Virus record (IMG/VR): IMGVR_UViG_3300011013_000023
Location: 1 to 48,206 of that record
DNA: 48,206 bases
Strand: one strand, 5' to 3'
DNA from: a virus
The translations under genes were made by a program, and so were the position numbers. Below, one piece after another: positions 41,023-47,143 of the stretch (the first letter of the stretch is position 1; every line of letters begins with the position of its first letter). The notes beneath the pieces are model-generated. The model saw nothing but the letters and a program-made list of their open reading frames with translations. It did no database searches and had not been told where the DNA came from.

Positions 41023-41097
41023 GGGATTGTATTTCAGTGGTAGAATGCCTCCTTTACACGGAGAAGGTCGGGAGTTCGAATCTCTCCAGTCCCACCA
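41023..41097 (+). tRNA. tRNA-Val (TAC)
   Basis: Acceptor GGGATTG pairs with CAGTCCC (one G-U), discriminator A, encoded CCA. The anticodon loop TTTACAC gives TAC; the top anticodon pair is C-A. T arm is GGGAG-TTCGAAT-CTCTC. Only 3 nt separate it from the preceding tRNA. Confidence 0.88.
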
Positions 41098-41111
41098 ATT
41101 AGGAAAAGAAA

Positions 41112-41333
41112 ATGGAAGACAATCTTATTTACTTAGTCAACGCAGGTGATAATTATTACCCACGTGAGTGGAATGTAATTTTCATTACTAAAAACAAAGA
41201 AGAAGCTGATAAAAAAGCAGCAGAAGCTATAGAAATAAAAGATCGAGAATATGGAGGCAAAAGGGCCGATTATGATTGGTCACATCTGGTGACCCTTAAT
41301 CCGGCAACCCTTTCCTGTACTGGACCGTTTTAA
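41112..41333 (+). CDS. 73-residue hypothetical protein
   Basis: TTAGGAAAAGAAA precedes ATG 41112. The product EDNLIYLVNAGDNYYPREWN... is alpha/beta with a KKAAEA helix and ends TLNPATLSCTGPF. It is one of several tiny genes placed between tRNAs. Function unknown. Confidence 0.6.
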   Translation: MEDNLIYLVNAGDNYYPREWNVIFITKNKEEADKKAAEAIEIKDREYGGKRADYDWSHLVTLNPATLSCTGPF

Positions 41334-41348
41334 ATTTTTGAGGAAACA

Positions 41349-41522
41349 ATGAACCCTGAAGAAAAAAAAAGAGCTAAGAAATATTTTAATATTAAAAAAG
41401 ATATTAGCGATGAAGATATCCAAGAGTTTTTAGATGAAGAGGTACATATCTGTAAAAGCCATGAAGCTTCTGATATTAATAATAGAGGTTATTCAGCTCA
41501 ATTAGAATATCTTGGAATATAG
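41349..41522 (+). CDS. 57-residue acidic protein
   Basis: TGAGGAAACA precedes ATG 41349. The product NPEEKKRAKKYFNIKKDISD... is helical with a Lys-rich start and acidic middle, ending SAQLEYLGI. It is followed within 10 nt by another small gene with a similar AGGAAA ribosome site. Function unknown. Confidence 0.6.
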   Translation: MNPEEKKRAKKYFNIKKDISDEDIQEFLDEEVHICKSHEASDINNRGYSAQLEYLGI

Positions 41523-41531
41523 GAAATATAT

Positions 41532-41720
41532 ATGTCTATAACAATTGTAGTACTAAGTGATGGAGAGACTTGGGAAGAACTTAATGATGCTCAAGAAATC
41601 CTTGAAGTTTCAGATAAAGAGTTTGAACAATTAAATAATGGTGAATTAAAACCAAAAAGTCTCAATCGTGAAACTCTTGAAGGGTTAGTAAATCTTGAGT
41701 CACTGTGGAAATATAGATGA
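41532..41720 (+). CDS. 62-residue acidic protein
   Basis: AGGAAATATAT precedes ATG 41532. The product SITIVVLSDGETWEELNDAQ... has a strand-then-helix pattern and is acidic. It belongs to the mini-gene string inside the tRNA array. The stop overlaps a further possible ATG. Function unknown. Confidence 0.6.
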   Translation: MSITIVVLSDGETWEELNDAQEILEVSDKEFEQLNNGELKPKSLNRETLEGLVNLESLWKYR

Positions 41721-41782
41721 CTATAGGTCTGCTAAGTATTATATTGTTGTTAATATCTAATATAATGAGGAGTTACTTGTAG
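41717..41782 (+). CDS. possible 21-residue membrane peptide
   Basis: An ATGA overlap opens a frame TIGLLSIILLLISNIMRSYL whose TAG falls on the first bases of the next tRNA. It is hydrophobic enough to span a membrane. Translation is plausible through coupling but not proven. Confidence 0.35.
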   Translation: MTIGLLSIILLLISNIMRSYL

Positions 41783-41856
41783 AGGTGTAATTTAATTGGT
41801 AAACTACTTGGTTTTGATCCAAGCTTATGCACGTTCGAGTCGTGTCACCTCCGCCA
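41781..41856 (+). tRNA. tRNA-Gln (TTG)
   Basis: Acceptor AGAGGTG pairs with CACCTCC except for an A-C at position 1-72; discriminator G; encoded CCA. The anticodon arm CTTGG-TTTTGAT-CCAAG gives TTG, and T8-A9 are normal. A weak first pair is tolerated by GlnRS, which opens that pair. Confidence 0.85.
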
Positions 41857-41933
41857 ATGTAAGGTCTAGAACTAGTTGCAACTAGTAGGATATCCAAGAA
41901 ACTCTACCTGAGCGCCTTACGCCTTTTAAATGG

Positions 41934-42182
41934 ATGCTTAAACAGATGACACAAGTTGAATTTCAAAAAATGCTATTAGAAACCCTGGAGTGGATGACCC
42001 TTAGAGAGTTAGCAGCTTTATCTTCATGTCAGGTTAGTGATATGAAGGGGTGGGTCAAAGGTGATTATTCACCACTAAACTCTATTATGCTCTTGCTTAA
42101 GCAAAAGATTGGAAAGGAAAGAATGAAGAAAATCCCATACGAATCTCGTATTGGTACCTATGGAGGGACAAGGTTGAGTTAG
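41934..42182 (+). CDS. small helix-turn-helix-like protein
   Basis: An 82-residue protein. Residues about 20-50 (WMTLRELAALSSCQVSDMKG) resemble the first helices of a Cro/XRE-type HTH, followed by WVKGDYSPLNSIMLLLKQKI in the place of the later helices. It could regulate transcription or bind DNA or RNA. The start is ATG 41934; a second ATG four codons on is possible. Located between tRNAs. Confidence 0.6.
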   Translation: MLKQMTQVEFQKMLLETLEWMTLRELAALSSCQVSDMKGWVKGDYSPLNSIMLLLKQKIGKERMKKIPYESRIGTYGGTRLS

Positions 42183-42187
42183 TTTAT

Positions 42188-42263
42188 GTGGCGATGGCCG
42201 AGTGGTTAAGGCGGTATACTGTGAATATATCTTTCGTCTGTTCGAATCAGACTCGTCACCCCA
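42188..42263 (+). tRNA. tRNA-His (GTG)
   Basis: Acceptor GTGGCGA pairs with TCGTCAC (one G-U), discriminator C and encoded CCA, as expected for His. The anticodon arm GTATA-CTGTGAA-TATAT gives GTG. The base before position 1 is T, so the usual encoded G-1 of bacterial tRNA-His is missing. Confidence 0.88.
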
Positions 42264-42264
42264 A

Positions 42265-42338
42265 TAGGAATTAGTCTAGTGGCAAGACCGCAGGCTCTGA
42301 ACCTGTAGACAGGAGTTCGATTCTTCTATTCCTAGCCA
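42265..42338 (+). tRNA. tRNA-Gln (CTG)
   Basis: Perfect acceptor TAGGAAT/ATTCCTA, discriminator G, encoded CCA. The anticodon arm GCAGG-CTCTGAA-CCTGT gives CTG. T arm is AGGAG-TTCGATT-CTTCT. It begins one nucleotide after the His tRNA, so the two are surely co-transcribed. Confidence 0.9.
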
Positions 42339-42350
42339 AGAGTGATAAAT

Positions 42351-42626
42351 ATGAAAGTAACAAATTTACAAGAGTACAAAAATAGATTAGCTGATGAAGA
42401 TAAAAAGTTCCAAAAGGACAGGGTCACCCATGAAGAGACCCAACTTATTCTCTCCTCTATTCTGGAACACAGTGAAAACAGAATTACAGTAGATGAAGCA
42501 ATGAAAGTAATGAAGTGGGCAGAAGAAACAAGACTAGGTAATTCAATACTAGAAGCAGTATTAAAGAAAGAGATTCTGATATTAATAAATGAAGAAGGAG
42601 AGATTTGTTTTAAAACAGCAGAATAA
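42351..42626 (+). CDS. 91-residue helical protein
   Basis: The start is ATG 42351 (KVTNLQEYKNRLADEDKKFQ). Strongly helical and charged, ending LINEEGEICFKTAE. The RBS is weak. It lies 12 nt after one tRNA and 6 nt before another, typical of this array. Function unknown. Confidence 0.6.
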   Translation: MKVTNLQEYKNRLADEDKKFQKDRVTHEETQLILSSILEHSENRITVDEAMKVMKWAEETRLGNSILEAVLKKEILILINEEGEICFKTAE

Positions 42627-42632
42627 ACATGT

Positions 42633-42708
42633 GCGCCTGTGGTCCAACGGTTCAAGATCTTCGCCTGATAAGCGAAAGAAGATAGTTCAACTCTATCCTG
42701 GCGTACCA
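42633..42708 (+). tRNA. tRNA-Ile (GAT)
   Basis: Anticodon arm TTCGC-CTGATAA-GCGAA (perfect) gives GAT. T arm GATAG-TTCAACT-CTATC is perfect. Acceptor GCGCCTG/CTGGCGT has one G-U and one T-T mismatch. Discriminator A, encoded CCA. Confidence 0.85.
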
Positions 42709-42711
42709 ATT

Positions 42712-42786
42712 GGCCTATTAGTGAACTGCCTATCACGCTTCCCTGTCCAGGAAGAATAGAGAGATGGATACTCTCATAGGTCGCCA
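42712..42786 (+). tRNA. tRNA-Asp (GTC) with atypical T loop
   Basis: Acceptor GGCCTAT pairs with ATAGGTC (one G-U), discriminator G, encoded CCA. D stem is GTGA/TCAC; anticodon arm CTTCC-CTGTCCA-GGAAG gives GTC. The T stem GAGAG/CTCTC is perfect but its loop is ATGGATA instead of TTCGANN, and position 37 is C, both unusual. Confidence 0.82.
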
Positions 42787-42846
42787 CGAAGTGGAAAGCC
42801 ACACTTCACATCCACAAGGCAGTAGCGTTGTGAATATTTAGGCTTG

Positions 42847-42968
42847 ACAAGGTACGGAGAGACGTCGCATTTGGGCAGAGGCTACCCCGCCAAGGATGAC
42901 TCGGAATATACACGGGGGAAAATGGGTTCGAATCCCATCATGTCCACCAACAAGTACGGAAACGTCGC
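42847..42968 (+). other. orphan tRNA 3' half flanked by an imperfect direct repeat
   Basis: A perfect T arm (ATGGG-TTCGAAT-CCCAT, 42922-42938) followed by CATGTCC-A-CCA (to 42949) looks exactly like the end of a tRNA, but no matching 5' acceptor or anticodon arm is found upstream. The words ACAAGGTACGGAGAGACGTCGC (42847-42868, 22 nt, quoted in part: ACAAGGTACGG) and ACAAGTACGGAAACGTCGC (42950-42968) flank it. It may be a tRNA remnant, an interrupted tRNA or a tRNA-like RNA. The rest of 42787-43120 has a hairpin AGCCC/GGGCT at 43079-43095 and no convincing ORF. Confidence 0.5.
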
Positions 42969-43120
42969 CGTCGTAAAAGTAATTAGACGTGACGAGGGAG
43001 AGACCTCACTTACTCCTGCGTTGCACACGTGCTAGGTTTGAGCAGCCTCTACTCTGTAGTTTAAATTTGGTTCCGATTAGCCCACGTTACGGGCTGTATT
43101 ATTTACCTAAGGATATTATA

Positions 43121-43462
43121 GTGAAAAACCCTTACTACACAAAAGAACAAGTCAAGCGTATGCTTGAGAACTCTTATAGAACAGAGAAGTTACGCTTAAT
43201 TCAACAAGTTAATGAGCTTACTGATACTTTACATAGCGTGTGTAATAATCGTGAGAGTTTAGAACATAACGATCCCGAGCCAAAAGCATGGCCCGAAGAG
43301 CTTAAGAAATGGTGGATAGAGACTCACACTAGAAAAGTTACAGAACAAAGTAAAAAATTAGAATTTGAAAGGTATATTCTACAACAGGAAGATCGAAAAT
43401 TAATTAAGCAAGAACAATATGTTCTAGATCAACTTGCAAGAATTCGTACTATGTTTAATTAG
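43121..43462 (+). CDS. 113-residue charged coiled-coil-like protein (GTG start)
   Basis: CTAAGGATATTATA precedes the GTG at 43121. The product KNPYYTKEQVKRMLENSYRT... is helical, Lys/Glu/Gln-rich throughout (EQSKKLEFERYILQQEDRKL) and probably forms a long helix or coiled coil. Placed between tRNA genes. Function unknown. Confidence 0.6.
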   Translation: MKNPYYTKEQVKRMLENSYRTEKLRLIQQVNELTDTLHSVCNNRESLEHNDPEPKAWPEELKKWWIETHTRKVTEQSKKLEFERYILQQEDRKLIKQEQYVLDQLARIRTMFN

Positions 43463-43474
43463 TAAATAAAATTT

Positions 43475-43546
43475 GGGGGATCTAGATGGGCTAGACCTTG
43501 CACTTGCACTGCGAGAGAAAGAGTTCGATACTCTTATCCTCCACCA
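43475..43546 (+). tRNA. tRNA-Ala (TGC)
   Basis: Acceptor GGGGGAT pairs with ATCCTCC (one G-U), discriminator A, encoded CCA. The anticodon arm TTGCA-CTTGCAC-TGCGA gives TGC. T arm AAGAG-TTCGATA-CTCTT is perfect. The D arm is short, so the gene is only 72 nt. Confidence 0.85.
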
Positions 43547-43549
43547 TCA

Positions 43550-43629
43550 GAGAGAAATGCAGGTTCGAGTCCTGTCCTCTTCCGCCAATGTGGCGGAGTA
43601 GTTCAATTGGGAGAACGCTCTCGCTTTTT
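43550..43629 (+). other. possible permuted tRNA (3' half before 5' half) or two tRNA fragments
   Basis: First comes a 3'-half-like piece: GAGAG (43550-43554), AAAT, T arm GCAGG-TTCGAGT-CCTGT, then CCTCT-TCCGCCA (to 43587). After ATG comes a 5'-half-like piece: TGGCGGA (43591-43597), GTA, D arm GTTC..GAAC, G, CTCTC (43618-43622), then GC-TTTTT. TCCGCCA pairs 7/7 with TGGCGGA and GAGAG pairs 5/5 with CTCTC, the pairing expected of a circularly permuted tRNA. Five extra bases before TCCGCCA and an incomplete anticodon loop argue for decay instead. Confidence 0.4.
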
Positions 43630-43639
43630 AAAGGAAAAA

Positions 43640-43879
43640 ATGAAGAAAGTAGAAGGTTGGATAGGTCTTGATGCAATTGAAGATTCTGAAAAAGAAGTCT
43701 CTCTTTTAAGAGAAGAAGCTATTTCTATCCTTGTCGATGATTTAGAAACATGGGATCCAAAAGTTCTTCGTGAATATGCCAAGACGATTATGAGAGAACG
43801 TTTAGAACAATATTGCAATAAACATCTATTGTCTGAATATAATAATCGAATGGCTTATGAGATTAAATCTGTTATATAA
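43640..43879 (+). CDS. 79-residue acidic helical protein
   Basis: AAAGGAAAAA precedes ATG 43640. The product KKVEGWIGLDAIEDSEKEVS... is helical and acidic, ending NRMAYEIKSVI. It lies directly downstream of the tRNA-like element 43550-43629 and 8 nt before tRNA-Glu. Function unknown. Confidence 0.6.
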   Translation: MKKVEGWIGLDAIEDSEKEVSLLREEAISILVDDLETWDPKVLREYAKTIMRERLEQYCNKHLLSEYNNRMAYEIKSVI

Positions 43880-43887
43880 TATAATAT

Positions 43888-43962
43888 GGCGTAGTAGCTT
43901 AATGATAGAGCCGTTGGTTTTCAGCCAACTTGATGCGGGTTTGAATCCTGTCTACGTCACCA
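43888..43962 (+). tRNA. tRNA-Glu (TTC)
   Basis: Acceptor GGCGTAG pairs with CTACGTC (one G-U), discriminator A, encoded CCA. The anticodon arm GTTGG-TTTTCAG-CCAAC is perfect and gives TTC. T arm is GCGGG-TTTGAAT-CCTGT. Confidence 0.9.
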
Positions 43963-44022
43963 TTCCCTGTGATAACTTTAGCAGGAGGACGCAAGTGTAT
44001 TAGGGTTAAGCCTGTCAACTTG

Positions 44023-44099
44023 TATAGCGTAACTCAGTGGGTAGAGTACATGGCAATTAGCCATGGAGCCGTTGGTTCGATTCCAACCGCTAGTGTCCA
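44023..44099 (+). other. tRNA-like gene with abnormal anticodon loop (pseudo-tRNA candidate)
   Basis: D arm ACTC/GAGT, anticodon stem CATGG/CCATG, T arm GTTGG-TTCGATT-CCAAC and T8-A9 are all perfect. The loop CAATTAG, however, has A instead of the near-universal T at position 33; C32 and G38 can pair, leaving a five-base loop. The acceptor holds only TAGCG/CGCTA, with the two outer pairs mismatched and no proper CCA. In standard numbering the anticodon would be ATT. Probably not functional as a normal tRNA. Confidence 0.55.
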
Positions 44100-44127
44100 G
44101 TTTTCATTTAACATAGGAGTATTTGAT

Positions 44128-44807
44128 ATGGTTCAGGTACTTAAAGAAGAAGATGGTTTTCCAGTAAAGATGTGGACAGGGGGTGTCTATGTCGAAGATG
44201 GAGCAAAGCAGCAACTTCTCAATGCATCTAAGATGCCCTTTATTCACAAACATATTGCAGCCATGCCTGACGTTCACGTTGGTATGGGGGCTACTATTGG
44301 AAGTGTTATTCCTACTATTGGAGCTGTAATTCCAGCAGCAGTAGGTGTTGATATCGGTTGTGGCATGATGGCCGTCCGTACTTCACTAACAGCATCTGAT
44401 CTTCCTGATAATCTTCACAAGATTAGATCAGCAATTGAATCAGTAATCCCACATGGTCGTACTGATAATGGCGGAGCCAATGACAGAGGTGCGTGGACTG
44501 ATATACCAGACCGTGTAGATCTAGCATGGGGCAACGTTCATTTATTGTACGTGGTAAGGGTAATCCTGAATCTTTCTGCTCGTGTAGTCATGGTGCAGGT
44601 AGAGTAATGAGACAGACACAGGCTAAACAACAATTCACCGTTGACGATTTAATTAAAGAGACAGACGGTGTTGAGTGTAAGAAAGATGAATCAGTTCTTG
44701 ACGAATTACCTTCTGCTTATAAAGATATAGACGCTGTTATGGCAGCACAATCAGATCTAGTAGAAGTACTACATACTCTAAAACAAGTCCTTTGTATTAA
44801 AGGCTAG
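44128..44807 (+). pseudogene. rtcB: RtcB RNA ligase remnant with internal deletion and frameshift
   Basis: The N-terminal frame (ATG 44128) encodes a clear RtcB start: MPFIHKHIAAMPDVHVGMGA and VGVDIGCGMMAVRT with D75 and C78 at the same numbers as E. coli RtcB, up to RVDLAW (residue 134). From ATG 44526, in another frame, comes the RtcB C-terminus: RSFIVRGKGNPESFCSCSHG (nucleophile His), then DAVMAAQSDLVEVLHTLKQV. Roughly 180 central residues, including the NH(F), and other metal-binding histidines, are missing. Two overlapping ORFs of about 160 and 93 residues remain. It is very unlikely to ligate RNA. Confidence 0.85.
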
Positions 44808-44814
44808 GAAAAAG

Positions 44815-46125
44815 ATGACATTTCATAATAAGCGTGGACCTGATGGAAAATTTATTTCCAATAAGCAGGCAGCTAAGAAGAAAAGAGGTAAAAAGGTAAA
44901 GACTCAAACCGTACAGCAGAGAGATTCTCAAGGTCGGTTTTTAAGCTTTAACGAAAACAACACAGGTGGTAAGTCGACACCCTCGAAGATTAAACTACCT
45001 AAGCGTGATGCAGCCGGCAGGTTTCTCCCTTCTGGGAAAAAGAAACCCCGTCGTGCACGTTCCAACAGTACATCCAGTATTAATAGTAATGTTAATGAAA
45101 ACAATGTAGTAGAACAAGTAACTCACGTAGCACTTGTACTTGATGCATCTTCATCTATGCATCCTTATGTTGCCGAGGCTCTTCAGTCCTTCAATCAACA
45201 ACTTGGACAAGTAAAACTAAGTGCAAGAGATACTAAACAGAAAACCGCCGTTAGCGTTTCCACTTTCGCAGGCAGAAGTATTACTAAAATCTGTAGCGAA
45301 TCCTTTCCCGAAGCTGTACCTGATGTTGGTCGGTTCAACTATCGTACTGGTGGACTTACAAATCTTATCGATGCAGTTGGTCAGCAAATACAAGACTGGA
45401 CCACTAACAATGATTATAATGATGAAAATCATAGTTACTTAATGATTGTTATCACTGATGGAGGAGAAAATAATTCTCACAAGTTTGGTAGTAGATATAA
45501 TACTAACAAGATTAAAGCTATGTGTAAGGAAGCTCTTCGTACAGAACGTGTAACATTTGCATTCTCAGTACCTCCCAGGATGTCACAGAGTATTGAGTGC
45601 AACTTTGGTGTTCCACTTGGTTGTATTCAAGAGTGGGAACTTAGTGCGGTTGGATTTTCTACAATGTCGGAATCTAACACTCTGGGTACTCGAAGCTACT
45701 TCTCTGCACGTAGTAAAGGTGCTAAGAAAGTTGGCTCCTTTTACGTTAATGCAGATAAGATTAAACAATCTGATCTAGACAAAATGAAATCTGTAAAATC
45801 TAATTTCTTCAGCTGGACTGTTCCAAAAGAGATGGATATTACTGAGTTCGTATCTGGAACAAAGAATAAACAGTATACTCCTGGTAATGGCTACTATCAG
45901 CTTATGAAGTCTGAAAAACTCGGTGCTAATAAGGATATCCTACTTCAGGACCGAGTTACTGGTGAGATTTTCCAAGGAAATGAGGCTCGTACTCTCCTTG
46001 GTCTTCCAGTTGGAGTTGATTGTAAGATCAAGCCTGGTAATCATGCGAATTTTTCAATCTTTATTAATTCAACATCCACTAATAGAATTCTTGTCAGAGG
46101 GACAACTTTCCTATATCGTAGGTAA
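44815..46125 (+). CDS. vWA-domain protein with basic RDxxGRF-repeat tail
   Basis: A 436-residue protein, 7 nt after the RtcB remnant. Residues 1-80 are highly basic with three similar motifs: RGPDGKF, RDSQGRF and RDAAGRF. Residues about 103-290 form a von Willebrand A domain with an intact MIDAS: DASSS (D110, S112, S114), the GGLTN threonine (T182) and ITDGGEN (D215). The C-terminal 140 residues are strand-rich. vWA domains bind ligands through a metal. Adjacency to rtcB recalls RNA-repair/Ro60-type operons, where Ro60 also has a vWA domain, but no TROVE domain is present. Confidence 0.75.
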   Translation: MTFHNKRGPDGKFISNKQAAKKKRGKKVKTQTVQQRDSQGRFLSFNENNTGGKSTPSKIKLPKRDAAGRFLPSGKKKPRRARSNSTSSINSNVNENNVVEQVTHVALVLDASSSMHPYVAEALQSFNQQLGQVKLSARDTKQKTAVSVSTFAGRSITKICSESFPEAVPDVGRFNYRTGGLTNLIDAVGQQIQDWTTNNDYNDENHSYLMIVITDGGENNSHKFGSRYNTNKIKAMCKEALRTERVTFAFSVPPRMSQSIECNFGVPLGCIQEWELSAVGFSTMSESNTLGTRSYFSARSKGAKKVGSFYVNADKIKQSDLDKMKSVKSNFFSWTVPKEMDITEFVSGTKNKQYTPGNGYYQLMKSEKLGANKDILLQDRVTGEIFQGNEARTLLGLPVGVDCKIKPGNHANFSIFINSTSTNRILVRGTTFLYRR

Positions 46126-46219
46126 ATGAGCCCGATGACTTGCGCAGTTACTAGATTCTGCCCAGTATAAAACTAGTAATAGTAGTTGCTGATCTACTCT
46201 ATCAAAATCAGCAATTTGT

Positions 46220-46295
46220 GGGCCTGTGGCGCAGTTGGGAGCGCAATTCTATGGCATGGAAGAGGTCGTCGGTTCAAGTCCGACCAGGTCCACCA
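46220..46295 (+). tRNA. tRNA-Ala (GGC)
   Basis: Acceptor GGGCCTG pairs with CAGGTCC (one G-U), discriminator A, encoded CCA. D arm GCGC..GCGC; anticodon loop ATGGCAT gives GGC with T33 present; one weak stem pair. T arm GTCGG-TTCAAGT-CCGAC is perfect. It is the last ordinary tRNA in the window. Confidence 0.85.
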
Positions 46296-46404
46296 ATCGA
46301 GTCCGTCGGCAGAAATGCTTTCTTCCGAAAATGTAAAGGTTTTTTATTTTTGCCTTGCTCCTGAGAGGAAGAACTGGAGATTAACCAGGGCGGCTCGTGT
46401 CTAT

Positions 46405-46555
46405 GGGTGTAAGTAACTGATACCGGACCCGGAATTATATCAGAGGAACTGTCTTTATAGCGCTATCTAGTATCGGCTCGGTCAGAATCCCTCGGGGGAT
46501 TCGGACTTAAAAAGACTACCGAGAATGAGATTTGGGTTCGACCCCTAGTGCACCC
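46405..46555 (+). ncRNA. 151-nt structured RNA closed by a tRNA-like acceptor stem
   Basis: GGGTGTA (46405-46411) pairs 7/7 with TGCACCC (46549-46555). A T-arm-like TTGGG-TTCGACC-CCTAG stands just before the 3' strand, as in a tRNA. Between them are CTGATA/TATCAG (46417-46443), the palindrome ATAGCGCTAT, and a long stem CTCGGT/ACCGAG (46477-46523) topped by AATCCC/GGGATT. There is no CCA. The element is too long for a tRNA and too short for an ordinary tmRNA. Flanks 46296-46404 and 46556-46718 hold no clear gene. Confidence 0.5.
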
Positions 46556-46718
46556 TACTTTTTAACAAACACAAAATAATATCTCATGTCCACTATAAAA
46601 ACACACGAAGGCTTCAGAAGCTTTCCCGTTCTTCTCTGGGAATCTTACCCCCCACAAGGGAGTAGTAGCTGATGTTCTTGTTGGTAATGAACGAGACATA
46701 GGCTTAGGTGAGCAGTTG

Positions 46719-46838
46719 ATGCTTGATGAGAATATTTATACAGTTAAAGAATTAATACTGTATTATTCTCAACAAAAAGAGAGTATAGTCGGTGTTGTTA
46801 GTGAGGAACTGTTTCAAGCAATCGAAATCGTTATTTAG
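46719..46838 (+). CDS. 39-residue peptide or 5'-truncated gene
   Basis: ATG 46719 with TTAGGTGA eight bases upstream opens a frame LDENIYTVKELILYYSQQKE ending SEELFQAIEIVI. The same frame stays open and protein-like upstream to 46599 (VADVLVGNERDIGLGEQ) without any ATG or GTG, so this may be a longer gene that lost its start. Function unknown. Confidence 0.45.
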   Translation: MLDENIYTVKELILYYSQQKESIVGVVSEELFQAIEIVI

Positions 46839-46846
46839 GAGAAGAA

Positions 46847-47143
46847 GTGGTTATTAAACATCCAGTAAGTGGTATTTCTAATGTTCATAAGTTTAAGGAT
46901 AAACCTGCGCCTATTTGGGCATTTCGAGCAATGATGATTGCCTGTATTGTGGCCGCAATGTTCTCTTTCTTTTCTTATATGATAGTGCTCACTGATAGGA
47001 AAAAAGATGAGCGTCTATCTAATTGTGAAGCTAATTTGGTTCACGATATGAAGATATGTATTGAAAATGTTGGAGATAAAAAACAGTGCTATCTTGAAAT
47101 ATACAAAAAAAGCTCTACACGATGGGGTGACCCTTGCGATTAA
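46847..47143 (+). CDS. 98-residue membrane-anchored protein (GTG start)
   Basis: TTAGGAGAAGAA precedes the GTG at 46847. One transmembrane segment (about residues 26-48, AFRAMMIACIVAAMFSFFSY) is followed by a Cys-containing charged outer domain (four Cys), likely disulfide-bonded in the periplasm. Its end overlaps the TTG start of the next gene by 10 nt. It may partner the following membrane protein. Confidence 0.6.
   Translation: MVIKHPVSGISNVHKFKDKPAPIWAFRAMMIACIVAAMFSFFSYMIVLTDRKKDERLSNCEANLVHDMKICIENVGDKKQCYLEIYKKSSTRWGDPCD

Noticed and set aside
42332-42802. 156-residue minus-strand ORF across the Gln/Ile/Asp tRNAs
   Set aside because: It covers three tRNA genes and a plus-strand gene and has no RBS.
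42844-43035. 63-residue ORF over the orphan T-arm element
   Set aside because: Its sequence is the translation of a tRNA-like T arm and the flanking repeats; the composition is not protein-like.
46405-46555. tmRNA gene
   Set aside because: Far too short, no tag-peptide frame visible, and no CCA; kept only as an unnamed structured RNA.
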